Assembly: GCF_007859315.1 (NCBI RefSeq)
Contig: NZ_VOHA01000003.1
Span: 620,001-684,000 of the forward strand
Direction: 5' to 3'
Length of the DNA stretch: 64,000 nucleotides
DNA from: Reyranella sp. CPCC 100927
GTDB taxonomy: Bacteria > Pseudomonadota > Alphaproteobacteria > Reyranellales > Reyranellaceae
Of this stretch, positions 17,964 to 27,072 are shown one piece after another. Below the pieces are notes generated by a model. That model did not search any database and had not been told where the DNA came from. It saw only the letters and a list, made by a program, of their open reading frames with translations. A program made the translations under genes and the position numbers. Numbering within the stretch: the stretch's first letter is position 1; each line of letters opens with the position of its first letter.

Positions 17964-20900
17964 TTTCCGCCCCGCGCCGCGCGCTGCTTGCGCAATTCCT
18001 CATCGACGTTGAAGAAGTATTCGTTGCCCTGGTTGACCAGGATCACGGTCGACAGCCCCAGCGGTGTCGGCACCGGACGCTCGGTGGCGAAGTCGATCAG
18101 CAGCCGATCGGGCACGCCGACCTGGCGTCCGGGATCATCCGGCGGCCTCTGCACGGACGGCGGGATCTCGATGTCGGGCTGCGGGCAGATGCCGCTGCCG
18201 ATCGGGCACGTGTTGAACGTCTGCACGTCGACGACCGCACCGCGTCGGCGCACGTAGAAGCCGGCAAACGTCGTGGCGTCGAACGGCTCGCTGAACGGCG
18301 CCGTCACGGCATGTGCTGTCGTGGGATCGATCTGCCGCACGCTGCCGGTCAGGGCGATCGGGTTGCTGTGCGCCACGTAGATGCCCAGCAGGCCGTACGT
18401 GCCGCTGCCGGCGATGGTCGAGCCTGGGCCACCGACCAGGTACACCGTGGTGTTGCCGGCATTGACGTTGGTCAGCTGGATGCCGCCGTCGGGATTGGGG
18501 CCCAGCGGGATCGCCGAGGTGCCGCTGGGCGGTGTCGCGCTCGACTTCAGTGTTGCGAAGCCGCTGGACGACAAAGCCGGGCTGCCGGTCAGGTCGAGCA
18601 CCACGAGGTTGGGCGACCCCGACCCGCTGTCGAACGACACGTTGTTGAGGATGATCTCGCTGCCGGTGGCGCCGGCGACGCGGCGCAGCAGGACCAGGCC
18701 GTCGGTCGTTGTCAGCGTCGTGTTGTTGACCACGATGTCGCCGCTGCCGATCGCCAGCTCCAAGGTGGCGCCAATGCCGGCGTGCACGCCATCGACCGTC
18801 GCCACCAGGCTGTCGCCGGCCACGCCGCCGGCCGGCACCGTTACGCTGGCGGCATTGATCAGCCGGAAGTCGCCCAGGCCGCCTTCGGTGGCGCCCGCTG
18901 CCGAGCCCGACAGGAACCGCACGTTGTTGAGGCCGGCCGCCGTCGACAGATCGACCGCGCCGCCGGCCACGGCCAGCAGGCCGTTGGCCACGACGCCGCC
19001 GAGCGCGCTCTGGAAGACGTCGGCGGCGGCGTTCAGGCGCGCGGTGGCACCGATGGCAGCGAGCCCGTTGATGAACTCGATGCTACCGGTGCGCGACACC
19101 AGGGTGACGTCGCCGCCGTTCGTCAGGATCGCGCTGTTGGCCGGCGCGCCCGGCGCCGCACCGCTGTTGCGGTCGCCGATCAGCGGCGTGCCCGATCCGG
19201 CCACCGAGACCACCGGGATCGATGACTCATCGACGTAGCGGAAGGTGCCGGTCTGGGTTCCCAGCGTCGCGTCGCTCTCGCGCGCGACATGCGCCAGGCC
19301 GGTCACCGAGTTGTTCGGATTCGTCAACTCGACCGAGCCACTGCCGCGAACCGCCGTGGCCAGCGCGCCGTCGAAGCCGCCGCCGCGCGTCAGGCGGATG
19401 GCCCCGGTCTGCTGGATCGCGAGACCGGCGGCGCCCGACTCCAGCACCAGGCGCTGGAGCAACGGGCCGGCGCCGGAGAAGTTCAGGCCCTGAATGGTGA
19501 TCGTCCCGGCCGGGTTTTCCAGTGTCGTCGTGGCGCCGCCGAGCTGCAGACCGGCCGCACGGCCGATCGAGCCCAGCCGCAGCGTGCCCGTCTGGACACT
19601 GGCGAGCAGATTGGCCTCGGTCAACAGCGTGCCCGTCGTACCGCTGGCGCCGCCAACGACCATCGGCGCGTTGGCCGTCGTCGGCCGCAACACCGTCACA
19701 CCCGTCGGGTTGTCCGCCGGGAACGACGAACCGGGCGATCCTGTCGCGATGCCGCCGATCCGCGCCCCCGCCTGGATATTGATCGTGTTGGCCGCGATGT
19801 CGAGATAGCGCCCGGCACCGATCGTGATCCCAATCGGCACGGTGAAGGCCTGGCCAATGGTCACCGTGTTCGCGTCGACAAAGCGGAAATCGCCGCCCGC
19901 CGAGCCGACCAGAGTAATCGCATCGTTGCTTGCGCTCGACAGATCGACCGAGCCCCCCGCGTTCACCACGAGCGTTGCGCCGCCGCCGCTCGCCGTCTCG
20001 ACGATATTGCCACCTGTCTGGACGATGTTGCCCGAGGCGCTCAGATTGATGCTGGGGCCGGAAATGGTTCCCCCCGTTTGAACGATGTCACCGGCTGTCG
20101 CACTGAGCGTCGTCGATTGATTAGAAAAGATCTTCCCGGCTGTTTGCAGAATGCCCACCCCGCCGACACTGCCGTTGGCGCTCATGTCCACGGTGTTGCT
20201 TGCTGAAATGACACCGCCAACGACGATCTGGCTATTGGCGGTCACATTGAGGTTGGTCGCGGAAGACACGGTGGCCGTGCTGACCACGAAGACGGATCCG
20301 CCGGTCGACTCCAGGAGAGCGCCGAATGCGGAGGGGCCGGCACTTGTGACATTGGCGTTCACAAAAAGCTGCCCGCCGGCCGACAGGCGCAGATCAAAGG
20401 ACGTCCCAGCGCCTGTCGCTACGGGACCGTTGACGGTCAGGTCGCCGCCTGATTGCAGGTTGATGGCGCCGGCCGCAACGCCAGTAGGATCGACCGTCAG
20501 CGCGCCCTTTGTGGTGATGCCGACCCCCCCGGGAGTCGAGCCCCTCACGGCTGCGATGTTGTTGTTAACGTTGTTGGCAAACATGCCGTTGCCGGTATTG
20601 AAGTCCACCAATCCCGCACTCACCGTGGCCGAGGTGAGGCTGACGCTGCCGAGGCCAGGGACGGTCAGGACCAGCGTCCCGCCGCCAGCGTCGATGGTGC
20701 CTGTACCGGTGATGCCGGCGCCTACAGTGTTGGTAATGCCGGCATTGAGAGTCGCGCGGATACCGGCCGCTTCGTTGGTTCCAGAGATCACACCATTTAT
20801 AATAATGCTGCGGTCCGCGTTCAGGGTGAGCGTGTTTGTCGTCGTCCAGGTGATGTTCGCCCCGGCCAGCAACGTGATGTCGCCTGCGTCACTTCCGGCG

Positions 20901-22381
20901 CTCGATGTCGTTATGACGACATCGGTGCCGCCCTGAAGAACGGTGCTGAACCCGGCCGCCTGCGTTGCATCGATCGTCATATCAGTCGGATCAAGAAGCC
21001 ACGTGCCCGCTCGACCGGCTGTCGCGCTGGCGTTGGCCATTGCTCCCGGTAAGACTGAAAGCGTGCCTTTCCCCGACGTTTCCACAAACCCGCCGTCGCC
21101 GCCCTTCTGCCCGCCCTTCGCGGTGATCGTGCCGCCGAACACGGTGGCGTTGTCGGCCCAGACGATCACCGTGCCGCCGTTGCCCAGCATCGTCGCATCG
21201 GCCGCAATCCGCGCACCAACCGCCACCGTCGCGTCGCGCGCGTTGGCGAGCGGGCCCTTGCCCTGGTAGCTGCCGCCGACGTTGACCTGGCCGCCGCCGG
21301 AGGCGCCCGAGGCGTCGATCACCGCCGTCGCCGCGACATTCACCTTGCCGCCTTGCGCCGTTGCGACCACCTGGCCGCCACGCTGGCCCATGGTGCGGCC
21401 CGACACGTCGATCTTGCCGGTCACGTTCACCGTGCCGCCGTTGCCGGCGTCCGCCGTCACCGCGCCCAGCACCAGAACGCCGTTCTCCTGCGTCACCGCC
21501 TGGGCCCGGATCGCACCGCCCACGTTCACCACGCTGTCGACGACACCGCCCGCGGCGCGCGCCGTCATCGTCACCACGCCGCCGTCGGCATTGATGGTGC
21601 CGGTGTTCGACGCCAGCGGCTGCTTCCTGCCCTGGTCATCGACCGGCTGGCGCGACACCGGCTGGCCGATCTGGAAGTTGATCAGGCCGTCGCCCGCCAG
21701 ATCGACCGTGAACGTCTCGGCACCGCCGATCGTGACACGACCCAGGCGGGCGTTGATCACGCCGTTGTTGGCCGCCATGTTGCCGGCGAGACCGACCAGG
21801 CCGCCGTCGCGCACCGTGATCGAGCCGTCGTTGACGACGCCGGCGTTGGGGTTGGACGAGCGCACATCGAACGCCAGCTTTCCGTCCGCCATGAAGGCCT
21901 GGCTGCTGGCGATGTTGGCGGTCGATGCGATCAGCGATCCGACATTGACCTGCGCGCCGTTGGCGAAGAGCACGCCGGCGCCGTTCACCAGGACGATCTG
22001 GCCGTTGGCGGTCAGCCGGCCGGCGATCACCGACGGATCAGGGCCGGTGACGCGGTTGAGGGTCACCGAACTGGCGCCCGGCTGCCGGAAGTCGACGCGG
22101 TTACCCTGGCCGATCGAGAAGCTGCGCCAGTCGATCACGCCGCGGTTGGTGGTCTGGTTGACCGTCACCTGGTTGGTGCCGGTGGTGATGGTGGCACTGC
22201 CGCCCACCACCGTGCCGCCGGTCGGCAGCTGCGCGCCGGCCGGCGTGGTGAACGCGAGCGCGTTCCAGCCGATCAAGGCCGCCAGCGCCGTGGTCCCCAG
22301 CAGTCCGCCGCGCGCCGGATACCGCGCGGTCTCGATGACGGTTGGGATCCGCACCGTGCTCTGGTTCCGCCGCCGTGCCAT
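17960..22381 (-). CDS. Filamentous haemagglutinin-type exoprotein (TpsA-like), copy 1
   Basis: A 1473-residue secreted beta-helix protein. An extended signal peptide (basic start, hydrophobic stretch ending in TPAGA at about 50) is followed by the haemagglutination/TPS domain: TNRGVIDWRSFSIGQG, a GPDPSVIAG segment and the NGAGVLFANGAQVNVG block corresponding to the NPNGI region. After that come hundreds of residues of Gly/Ala/Thr/Val-rich strand repeats. A conserved C-terminus of about 120 residues carries two Cys (CPIGSGICP) and the tail LSTVILVNQGNEYFFNVDEE, shared with copy 2. It is expected to act as a surface adhesin exported by a TpsB pore, but no such pore gene is in the window. Confidence 0.88.
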   Translation of the reverse strand: MARRRNQSTVRIPTVIETARYPARGGLLGTTALAALIGWNALAFTTPAGAQLPTGGTVVGGSATITTGTNQVTVNQTTNRGVIDWRSFSIGQGNRVDFRQPGASSVTLNRVTGPDPSVIAGRLTANGQIVLVNGAGVLFANGAQVNVGSLIASTANIASSQAFMADGKLAFDVRSSNPNAGVVNDGSITVRDGGLVGLAGNMAANNGVINARLGRVTIGGAETFTVDLAGDGLINFQIGQPVSRQPVDDQGRKQPLASNTGTINADGGVVTMTARAAGGVVDSVVNVGGAIRAQAVTQENGVLVLGAVTADAGNGGTVNVTGKIDVSGRTMGQRGGQVVATAQGGKVNVAATAVIDASGASGGGQVNVGGSYQGKGPLANARDATVAVGARIAADATMLGNGGTVIVWADNATVFGGTITAKGGQKGGDGGFVETSGKGTLSVLPGAMANASATAGRAGTWLLDPTDMTIDATQAAGFSTVLQGGTDVVITTSSAGSDAGDITLLAGANITWTTTNTLTLNADRSIIINGVISGTNEAAGIRATLNAGITNTVGAGITGTGTIDAGGGTLVLTVPGLGSVSLTSATVSAGLVDFNTGNGMFANNVNNNIAAVRGSTPGGVGITTKGALTVDPTGVAAGAINLQSGGDLTVNGPVATGAGTSFDLRLSAGGQLFVNANVTSAGPSAFGALLESTGGSVFVVSTATVSSATNLNVTANSQIVVGGVISASNTVDMSANGSVGGVGILQTAGKIFSNQSTTLSATAGDIVQTGGTISGPSINLSASGNIVQTGGNIVETASGGGATLVVNAGGSVDLSSASNDAITLVGSAGGDFRFVDANTVTIGQAFTVPIGITIGAGRYLDIAANTINIQAGARIGGIATGSPGSSFPADNPTGVTVLRPTTANAPMVVGGASGTTGTLLTEANLLASVQTGTLRLGSIGRAAGLQLGGATTTLENPAGTITIQGLNFSGAGPLLQRLVLESGAAGLAIQQTGAIRLTRGGGFDGALATAVRGSGSVELTNPNNSVTGLAHVARESDATLGTQTGTFRYVDESSIPVVSVAGSGTPLIGDRNSGAAPGAPANSAILTNGGDVTLVSRTGSIEFINGLAAIGATARLNAAADVFQSALGGVVANGLLAVAGGAVDLSTAAGLNNVRFLSGSAAGATEGGLGDFRLINAASVTVPAGGVAGDSLVATVDGVHAGIGATLELAIGSGDIVVNNTTLTTTDGLVLLRRVAGATGSEIILNNVSFDSGSGSPNLVVLDLTGSPALSSSGFATLKSSATPPSGTSAIPLGPNPDGGIQLTNVNAGNTTVYLVGGPGSTIAGSGTYGLLGIYVAHSNPIALTGSVRQIDPTTAHAVTAPFSEPFDATTFAGFYVRRRGAVVDVQTFNTCPIGSGICPQPDIEIPPSVQRPPDDPGRQVGVPDRLLIDFATERPVPTPLGLSTVILVNQGNEYFFNVDEELRKQRAARGGK

Positions 22382-22700
22382 GTCCGCGCTCCACTCACTG
22401 TACGCCTCGCTTCAGCACCGGCGTCCGTCTAGGGTCGGTGAGCCCGTGCGCGACAAGAAGCAGCCAAAGCGGGGCGTCGTCCTCGTTTGCGATGGATGGC
22501 TATTCTGTCTTCTGTGCTGGTCCAGCCGCGGTGAAATATCGTTGAAGCGGCAACCCGTATCGCGGGCCACAAGGCGCGACCGGCATTCATTTCTCTGTCA
22601 AATTGCACAAGGTTGAAAATGAAGGACCGAAGGCTTGTCGATTGAGACGCCCACGGCGCAAGGCGTCAACAGCTAACATCGTGCGCGTGGACGCAAGAGA
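22382..22700 (-). promoter_or_regulatory. Conserved leader of exoprotein copy 1
   Basis: This upstream region matches, in patches, the region before exoprotein copy 2: CAGCCGCGGTGAAAT...TGAAGCGGC (22523 on), TTGCACAA-x-x-TTGAAA, GATTGAG and GCGTCAACA occur in the same order and spacing. No ORF of note is present. Conservation outside the coding sequence suggests a shared promoter or leader, though a recent common origin could also explain it. Confidence 0.5.
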
Positions 22701-22754
22701 TCGCGTCGTGACCGCCGCCGCGGCGATCAGCGCATCACAACAAGGACCGCGCTC

Positions 22755-22830
22755 AGTCCGCTGCGTTTCAGCGTTCCCATGCCCGATCGTTCAAGGAATC
22801 GATCGTGATGTCGCTGGCTTTGGTTGGTCC
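22755..22830 (-). pseudogene. Decayed 3' end of a serine-hydrolase gene
   Basis: Read on the minus strand, this stretch encodes DITIDSLND and then, after a one-base frame change, MGTLKRS. This matches the end of the serine hydrolase at 36228-37778 (EVTIDSLNDWGMGTLKRSD). The base match extends for about 60 positions. No upstream part of the gene remains; the winged-helix/TPR gene's 3' end lies just beyond. Confidence 0.7.
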
Positions 22831-22931
22831 TCGGGTGGAGCGTGACCGGCGCCGACGCCAAACGCGCCGGCATGGCCGCGCACCAGTCCATGGCGGCCGT
22901 CGTGACGCAACACCCTCATGGATCCCGAGCC

Positions 22932-24533
22932 TTACCCCCGGCGCACGAGCTTGAGCGCCGCTGTCTTTTCCGCCGCAGGCTGCTCTGGAACGCCGGCGCG
23001 GCGCATGCCGTCGATGAGCTGGGGAAACCACCGGCCGTGCGACCAGCGGTTGCGCAGCCGGCTGTAGTCGGCCAGGTTGAACCGCGGATCGAGCCCGAGC
23101 AGTTCAGCGACGGCGGCCGCGGCCGGCCGGCCGGCGATACCCAGGGCGGCGGCATGGGCCAGGTGGGCCGTCAACACCTCCGGGCTGGCCGCGATGGCGC
23201 GCTCGCCCCAGCGCACGGCGGAGTCGTGGTGACCCTGCATGAGCTGTGCGGCCGACAGGCCCGCCAGCCAGCCGCCGGCCTCCGGGTCGACCGGGTCGAC
23301 ACGCAGCGCCTCCTCGAAGTGCGCCATCGCCGTCACCGGATCGTCCTGATAGATGTGGACCCAGCCCGCCGTCGCGCGCGTGCACGATGCATTCGGATAC
23401 AAGTCGACAGCGCGGCTAACCATCGCCACGGCAGCATCGCGCCGGTGTCCCAGGTAGCTGAAGATGAAGCCGACCTGGGCCAGGACGTGCGGATCGTCCC
23501 GTGCCACTGCCAGTGCCGCCTCCAGCAAGCGGATGGCCTCGGCCGCTTCGGCCAGCGGATCCTCGACAAAGCGTTGCGATACGCGCCACAGGCGACACCG
23601 CGCTGCCCCGACCAGCGCCAATGCGTAGTCCGGATCCATCGCCAGCGCCTGCTCGAGCAGGGCCAGCGCCTTCGCGCAATTGTCGCGCGTGAACGGCGCC
23701 ATGGCGGCGATCGCCCGCCGATAGGCGGCATAGGCGCTCGGCGACTCCGTCGGCCGCCGCTGCAGGCGCTCGACCTCGGCACGCTGCAATCCCGGTTCGA
23801 GCCCGCTCACGATGCTGGAGACGACCTGGTCCTGAAGCGTGAACACATCGTCCGTGGCGTGATCGAAACGGTCGCTCCACTCCTGCACGCCGTTGGCCGT
23901 CTCGATCAGGTTGGCGTGGACCCTCATGCGGGACCCGACATGCTGCACCGTGCCGGTGACGACGTAGCCCACGCCAAGCTCGCGGCCGACGGCCACATGA
24001 GGGACGTCACGACCCCGGAAGCTGAACGCGGAATTGCGCGGCAGGACATAGAACCAGCGGATCCGCGACAGGCAGGTGATCAGGTTTTCGACCAGGCCGT
24101 CGGCCATGGGCGAGTGGCCGGACTGCGCGCCGGGGTCGGTGAACGGCAGCACCGCCAGTGACGGGCCGTGTGGCCGTCCGTCCGCCGACGTTCCCACCGA
24201 TGGCGACGGCGCCCGCGCTGCCACGGGCTTCAGCGGGCCGCCGAAGCGGTAGCCGCGGCCGGACTCGGTGACGATGATCTCGGACCCTTCGGCGCCAAAT
24301 GCCTTGCGCAGCGCCCAGATCTGCACGGTCAGGTTGGTTTCCTCGACGACCCTGCCGGGCCATGCCCGGGCGATCAGCGTGTCCCGATCGACAATGTCGC
24401 CGCCGGCCTCGATCAGGGCGAGCAGGATATCGATGGCGCGGCTGCCGAGCACGATGCGCTCGCCGTCGGCCACCAGGGTCCTGGTTCGCGGCAGCAGCCG
24501 CCAATGCCCAAAGAAAATGCCTTCCTCGGACAT
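22932..24533 (-). CDS. Winged-helix (OmpR-type) regulator fused to TPR domain
   Basis: A 533-residue protein. Residues 1-100 form a Trans_reg_C winged helix (WRLLPRTRTLVADGERIVLGS..., ending ESGRGYRFGG) as in CadC. A linker leads to a FlgO/adenylate-cyclase-like domain (SLAVLPFTDPG..., GTVQHVGSRMRVHANLIE) and a C-terminal set of TPRs (FEEALRVDPVDPEA, LLEQALAMDPDYALALV). No membrane helix is seen, so it is a soluble regulator. The ATG at 24533 starts the domain cleanly; upstream codons are low-complexity. Its last residues recur in the mini-ORF behind exoprotein 1. It may control that gene, by proximity only. Confidence 0.85.
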   Translation of the reverse strand: MSEEGIFFGHWRLLPRTRTLVADGERIVLGSRAIDILLALIEAGGDIVDRDTLIARAWPGRVVEETNLTVQIWALRKAFGAEGSEIIVTESGRGYRFGGPLKPVAARAPSPSVGTSADGRPHGPSLAVLPFTDPGAQSGHSPMADGLVENLITCLSRIRWFYVLPRNSAFSFRGRDVPHVAVGRELGVGYVVTGTVQHVGSRMRVHANLIETANGVQEWSDRFDHATDDVFTLQDQVVSSIVSGLEPGLQRAEVERLQRRPTESPSAYAAYRRAIAAMAPFTRDNCAKALALLEQALAMDPDYALALVGAARCRLWRVSQRFVEDPLAEAAEAIRLLEAALAVARDDPHVLAQVGFIFSYLGHRRDAAVAMVSRAVDLYPNASCTRATAGWVHIYQDDPVTAMAHFEEALRVDPVDPEAGGWLAGLSAAQLMQGHHDSAVRWGERAIAASPEVLTAHLAHAAALGIAGRPAAAAVAELLGLDPRFNLADYSRLRNRWSHGRWFPQLIDGMRRAGVPEQPAAEKTAALKLVRRG

Positions 24534-24695
24534 GTCCGGGTTCCGGCGAGAGTTACCACAAACTGACGCAACGCCGGACCATACCGGCGCAACGCTGCTT
24601 CGACTGGCTGAACAGTACCGAAGAGCGGCAACTGGCGCCATGGCTTTCGGGCGCGCCCGTTGGCGGAAGCGCCCGGTACGCGGCATATCGTACGG

Positions 24696-25460
24696 TCAGT
24701 CTGCGACGTTGCGCGGGTAGGTCAGCTTGGCGGCGTCGGCGAGCGCGAGGTCGATCTCGACGGTGACGACCGGATGGGCGGCGTCGGTACGCGCGAGCTC
24801 ATCGCCGTCCGGTCCGATGATCCAGCTGCTGCCCGCGAAATTGCCGGCCGCGGGGTTGTCGCCGCGACGATTGGCGCTGGCGACGAAGGCGCCGGCGGCG
24901 ATCGCGGCCATGCGCGTCGCCACCTCCCAGCGGTGATGCCCGCCGGTGGCGCGCGGCACGGCGATCAGCTGCACGCCGCCCTGTCCCAGGGCGCGCGGCG
25001 CCGGGCTGACCTGGACCTCGCTGCAGATCAGCATGGCAAAGCGCAGGCCGTCATCGTCCACGACGTCGACCACCGGCGGCGCGCGGTCGAACCAGGTGGC
25101 TTCCCAGCCACCTTCCTGTTGCGGCAGCCAGGCTTTGGCGCGGCCGGGAACCATGCCGCGTGCCGGCGTCCACAGAAAACTCTCGTTCAACCGCTGGCCG
25201 CCGGTCTCGATGGCGCGTGTGCCCAGGATCCGGCGTGCCGCCAGGCGTTCGAACTGCTTTGACAGATCCTCGTGGCGTGCGACCGCATCGCGCCAGACCG
25301 CGGCATCGAACACGGGCTGTGCCCAGAAGCTGCCCGATGCCACCAGTTCCGGCAGCACCAGCAGGTCGGTGGGCGCCGCCGCCAGCGTCGTCGCCAGGTG
25401 GTCCCATGCCGGCGCCATGGCCGCGGTGTCGTCGGGAAATTCGCAGACCGTGATCTTCAT
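24696..25460 (-). CDS. Carbon-nitrogen hydrolase (nitrilase superfamily)
   Basis: A 254-residue hydrolase with the Glu-Lys-Cys triad of the nitrilase fold: Glu38 in LPELVASG, Lys109 in GRAKAWLP and Cys146 in AMLICSEV. The loop NRRGDNPAAGNFAGSSWIIGPDG and the C-terminal VTVEIDL agree. It should cleave an amide or nitrile in the cytoplasm; the substrate is unknown. The frame is open to 25973, but the ATG at 25460 gives the standard MKITVCEF start, and upstream DNA encodes the divergent glxA-like gene. Only about 60 bases separate the two starts. Confidence 0.9.
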   Translation of the reverse strand: MKITVCEFPDDTAAMAPAWDHLATTLAAAPTDLLVLPELVASGSFWAQPVFDAAVWRDAVARHEDLSKQFERLAARRILGTRAIETGGQRLNESFLWTPARGMVPGRAKAWLPQQEGGWEATWFDRAPPVVDVVDDDGLRFAMLICSEVQVSPAPRALGQGGVQLIAVPRATGGHHRWEVATRMAAIAAGAFVASANRRGDNPAAGNFAGSSWIIGPDGDELARTDAAHPVVTVEIDLALADAAKLTYPRNVAD

Positions 25461-25521
25461 GGCCTCATCCTCCTGAGGGACCGATGATGAGCGGTCAGCG
25501 TGTCGTTGACCATTGGCACGA

Positions 25522-26529
25522 ATGACAGCTATCGTGAAGATCATGCCAATCGTCAACACGGTCGCCGCGCCGCGGCGTCCCCGGCCACGCAACACCATGG
25601 TTGCCGTTCTGGCATACGATGGCGTCAGCACGTTCGAAATGGGCATCGCCATCGAGGTGTTCGGTCTGTCGGACATGGGCCGCGGCTGGTATCGCGTCAT
25701 GGTCTGCGCCGACCGGCCGGGACGGCGGCTGATCGCCAACGGCGGCGTGAAGATCGTGGCCGATCTCGGCCTGCCGGCGCTGGCCAGGGCAGGGACCATC
25801 ATCGTGCCCGGCTGGCAGGACGTCGAGGCGACACCACCCGAGCCGCTGCTCGATGCGTTGCGTCGTGCCCATCGCCGCGGTGCCCGCATTGTTTCGATCT
25901 GCTCCGGCGTGTTCGTGCTGGCCGCGGCCGGCCTGCTGGAGGGCCGGCGCGTCACGGCACATTGGGCCAACATCGACGTGCTGGCGCGACGCTACCCGCA
26001 TCTGCGGATCGATCCCGACGTCCTCTACGTCGATGACGGCGACATCCTGACGTCGGCCGGCCGCGCCGCCGGGCTCGACCTCTGCCTGCACATCGTGCGC
26101 TGCGACTTCGGCACCGCGATTGCCAACGACGTGGCGCGCCGCCTGGTGGTGGCGCCGCACCGCGATGGTGGGCAGGCCCAGTTCATCCCGCGGCCGGTGT
26201 CGACCGAGGGTGATCCGCTGGCGGCGTTGCTGGCCTGGTCGCAGCGCCACCTCGATCGCGAGCTGACGATCGCAAGCCTGGCGGCGCGGGCGCGCATGAG
26301 CCGCCGCACCTTTATCCGACGCTTCGAGGCGGCCACGGGTTCAGCGCCGGGTGAATGGATCCTGCAGGCGCGCATGGCCCAGGCGCGTAGCCTGCTGGAA
26401 GCGACCGACTTGCCGATCGAGCACGTAGCGACACGCACCGGCTTCGGTTCGGCCGACGCACTGCGCCACCATTTCCGCACGCGCCTGGACACCAGCCCGC
26501 AGCGATACCGATCGAGCTTCCGCGTCTAG
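25522..26529 (+). CDS. GlxA-family AraC-type regulator (DJ-1/PfpI + HTH)
   Basis: A 335-residue regulator. The N-terminal DJ-1/PfpI-like domain runs from MVAVLAYDGVSTFEMGIA through VSICSGVFVLAAAGLLEGRRVTAHW (with the nucleophile-elbow Cys of the fold). The C-terminal AraC domain contains LAARARMSRRTFIRRFEAATG and IEHVATRTGFGSADALRHHFR. The start is uncertain: TTG 25513, ATG 25522, ATG 25543 or ATG 25597; domain homology only requires the last. It is divergent from the nitrilase gene and probably regulates it, as GlxA-type proteins often sit by amidases. Confidence 0.9.
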   Translation: MTAIVKIMPIVNTVAAPRRPRPRNTMVAVLAYDGVSTFEMGIAIEVFGLSDMGRGWYRVMVCADRPGRRLIANGGVKIVADLGLPALARAGTIIVPGWQDVEATPPEPLLDALRRAHRRGARIVSICSGVFVLAAAGLLEGRRVTAHWANIDVLARRYPHLRIDPDVLYVDDGDILTSAGRAAGLDLCLHIVRCDFGTAIANDVARRLVVAPHRDGGQAQFIPRPVSTEGDPLAALLAWSQRHLDRELTIASLAARARMSRRTFIRRFEAATGSAPGEWILQARMAQARSLLEATDLPIEHVATRTGFGSADALRHHFRTRLDTSPQRYRSSFRV

Positions 26530-26551
26530 GGTGGGTCCCATTCAATCACGC

Positions 26552-27028
26552 TGTCATCCCGAGCGCAGCGAGGGACCTTGCGGTGCGTCGACCGCACCGG
26601 CTCGCATGTACGGGATGAAGACTTCACCACAGAGTTCCCACCGGCTACGCCGACCACAAGTTGCGAGCGAAGCGAGCCCCTGGGAGCGCGGGCGTCCCGC
26701 CCGCTCATGCTTCGGCGCTGCGCGCAAAGGCGAAAGCTACGCTTTCACCGGAGATGCGGGCGAGACGCCCGCGCTCCCAGGAATGATCGTCCTGGCTCCG
26801 AGACTGTTGTTTCTTGTTAGCGGCGCGCTCCCAGCGAAGATGTACCGTTTCCTTTCAGGCACGGAGGACACGGAGAAAACACAGAGACCAATCTTCGCGC
26901 ACGCCGAAGATGCGCCATGCCTTGTCTCTGTGTGCCTCTGTGCCTCTGTGGTGAAGTCTTCCTTCTCATGACCGCGCGTTTGTGCGGGTTGGCGCGCCGC
27001 AAGGTCCTTCGCTGCGCTCGGGATGACA
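26552..27028. repeat. Composite nested inverted-repeat element A
   Basis: The outer ends are the TGTCATCCCGAGCGCAGCGA repeat and its complement at 27028. Inside are GGTGCGTCGACCGCACCGGC-type and CACCACAGAG / CTCTGTGGTG stretches (the latter a widespread bacterial repeat type). At the centre is a further inverted repeat, CTGGGAGCGCGGGCGT...GACGCCCGCGCTCCCAG (about 26679-26781). The outer layers match element B at 35762-36180 but the core differs. It contains no credible gene and occupies the whole gap between glxA-like and exoprotein 2. Confidence 0.82.
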
Positions 27029-27072
27029 GCGGAGGTCGAGCAACCGCATGCGCCTGTTCGATCGGAACACGC

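Noticed and set aside
18381-19238. Long open frames on the plus strand opposite both giant adhesin genes
   Set aside because: They are Pro/Arg/Ala-rich, lack domains and follow the codon periodicity of the minus-strand genes; antisense openness is expected at this GC level.
26552-27028. Small ORFs inside composite element A (for example 26531-26971)
   Set aside because: They run through inverted repeats, have no domain, and are not preserved in element B.
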